Source: Roseibium sp.
Lineage (GTDB): Bacteria > Pseudomonadota > Alphaproteobacteria > Rhizobiales > Stappiaceae
Assembly (NCBI GenBank): GCA_017643215.1
Contig: JAEPNV010000001.1
Coordinates: 620,001-684,000 of the forward strand
Direction: 5' to 3'
DNA length: 64,000 nucleotides
Positions 63,310-64,000 of this stretch are shown here, one piece after another (the stretch's first letter is position 1; every line of letters starts with the position of its first letter). The position numbers and the translations under genes are program-made. A model generated the notes under the pieces. That model saw only the letters and a list, made by a program, of their open reading frames with translations, was not told where the DNA came from and did no database searches.

Positions 63310-63650
63310 GAATGTTTCCGCCCATTTTGGGTGAGCGGCTTGACTTTGGCATCGGGACGGCCGATATGCAGCCCCGGTGACCGATTGGCGCGTGAACAAT
63401 GAGCGTCCGATCCGAATAGACCGGCCGGGACAGATCCCGGAGCCCAGGATGCACGGCACCAGCGCCCAAAGAGCGCACGTGACTCTTCCAGTTCCCATTT
63501 CACGCAGGGTTCTGACGGCTTGGCCCGCGGCCGGACACTCCGGTTTGGTCGCTTGACGCTGTGCCGCACCCTTTGAATAGGCCGGTCGTGTATCTGCGAC
63601 CGGCGCGACACCGCGCGCCCTGTTGGCTTGCGCGGCACCAAGGAAATAAC
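63310..63650. other. gene-free gap before the helicase; probable structured 5' leader
   Basis: About 340 bases without a credible gene. GCCGGTCG (63581-63588) and CGACCGGC (63597-63604) form a perfect 8-base stem with an 8-base loop, directly followed by a smaller GGCGCG/CGCGCC hairpin. They lie 47-70 bases before the helicase start. TTGACG at 63553-63558 could be a -35 with a poor -10 downstream. Confidence 0.45.
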
Positions 63651-64000
63651 TTGACCGATTTTCAATCTCTTGGCCTTTGTCGGCCGCTTCTGAAGGCCGT
63701 TGAAGCAAATGGCTATGAAACCCCAACACCCATCCAGCGCGAAGCCATCCCTTATGTGTTGAAGGGGTGCGATCTGCTTGGTCTGGCTCAGACCGGCACC
63801 GGCAAGACAGCAGCATTCGGATTGCCGCTGGCCGATCGCCTCTTGGCGGATCCGGAACCGGTCCTGCCCAAAGGCACGCGGGCCCTGATCCTGGCCCCGA
63901 CGCGAGAGCTTGTGAATCAGATTGCGGCCAACATCCGCCTGTTCCTCCGGCAAACGCCGATTAGCGTGACCTCCGTGGTCGGCGGTGTGTCCCTCAATCC
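63651..64000 (+). CDS. DEAD-box RNA helicase, N-terminal part (3' end outside window)
   Basis: Starts at the TTG at 63651, with AAGGAA 5 bases before it, and runs open to the window edge (116 residues seen). It has the Q motif region FQSLGLCRPLLKAVEANGYETPTPIQREAIP, motif I LAQTGTGKTAAFGLPL and motif Ia LILAPTRELVNQIAANI. This is the RhlE/DeaD-like DEAD-box family that remodels RNA, often induced in the cold. The C-terminal motifs lie beyond the window. Confidence 0.92.
   Translation, partial: MTDFQSLGLCRPLLKAVEANGYETPTPIQREAIPYVLKGCDLLGLAQTGTGKTAAFGLPLADRLLADPEPVLPKGTRALILAPTRELVNQIAANIRLFLRQTPISVTSVVGGVSLN

Overview
The window reads as chromosomal DNA of a GC-rich alphaproteobacterium, most likely of the order Hyphomicrobiales (Rhizobiales). 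Supporting signs are the kinase-fold homoserine kinase next to ispH and rnhA, the mutY-DUF721-Tat DsbA-smc order, an F0 operon with both b' and b subunits, the cell-cycle methyltransferase CcrM, a near-perfect Irr iron-control element in front of bfr, and palindromic intergenic repeats of rhizobial type. Genes were assigned by reading protein motifs; no database search was possible. The first gene (M16 peptidase) and the last (DEAD-box helicase) run off the window.

Layout. 0-8 kb: M16 peptidase end, GNAT acetyltransferase and a membrane PAS-GGDEF-EAL protein, then the opposing operon ispH-thrB-rnhA-diacylglycerol kinase. 8-14.4 kb: a lipoprotein, then the glycine cleavage operon gcvT-gcvH-osmC-gcvPA-gcvPB behind a tandem glycine riboswitch. 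14.4-16 kb: a gene-free, hairpin-rich repeat stretch. 16-21.8 kb: tyrS behind what looks like a complete Tyr-codon leader-peptide attenuator, then ccrM, a DNA glycosylase and AMP nucleosidase. 21.8-29.7 kb: a 47-codon small gene, Irr-controlled bacterioferritin, a fasciclin protein, mutY, a DciA-like protein, a Tat-type DsbA and smc. 29.8-32.5 kb: the F0 ATP synthase operon with GC hairpins on both sides of atpE. 32.6-38.7 kb: rnhB, a radical SAM protein, a glycosyltransferase and an adenylate cyclase-TPR protein, mixed with two short elements that share terminal inverted repeats.

38.7-57.1 kb is an 18-kb sugar or sugar-acid catabolic island. Two divergent operons face a GntR/FCD regulator. 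Three matching palindromic operators lie in the two control regions, and two of them sit inside the spacer of a recognisable promoter. The leftward operon encodes an Rbs-type ABC transporter, a mutarotase-like protein and a uronate-dehydrogenase-like enzyme. The rightward operon encodes an SMP-30 lactonase, a second Rbs-type transporter, two SDRs, a VOC protein, a D-2-hydroxyacid dehydrogenase, an RraA-like aldolase, KDGal kinase (DgoK), KDPGal aldolase (DgoA) and a cupin. Together they suggest oxidation of a sugar to a lactone, hydrolysis to an acid, and cleavage of a phosphorylated 2-keto-3-deoxy acid. The expected dehydratase is absent. A MalF/MalG permease pair without binding protein or ATPase follows.

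57-64 kb holds glutathionyl-hydroquinone reductase, moaB, a ceramidase-like membrane protein, malic enzyme with a phosphotransacetylase-like domain, a PQQ-type aldose dehydrogenase and the start of a DEAD-box helicase.

The most noteworthy signals are the tyrS attenuator, the promoter-embedded GntR operators with the incomplete sugar pathway, the terminal-inverted-repeat elements, and the small gene whose ribosome binding site lies partly in a hairpin.
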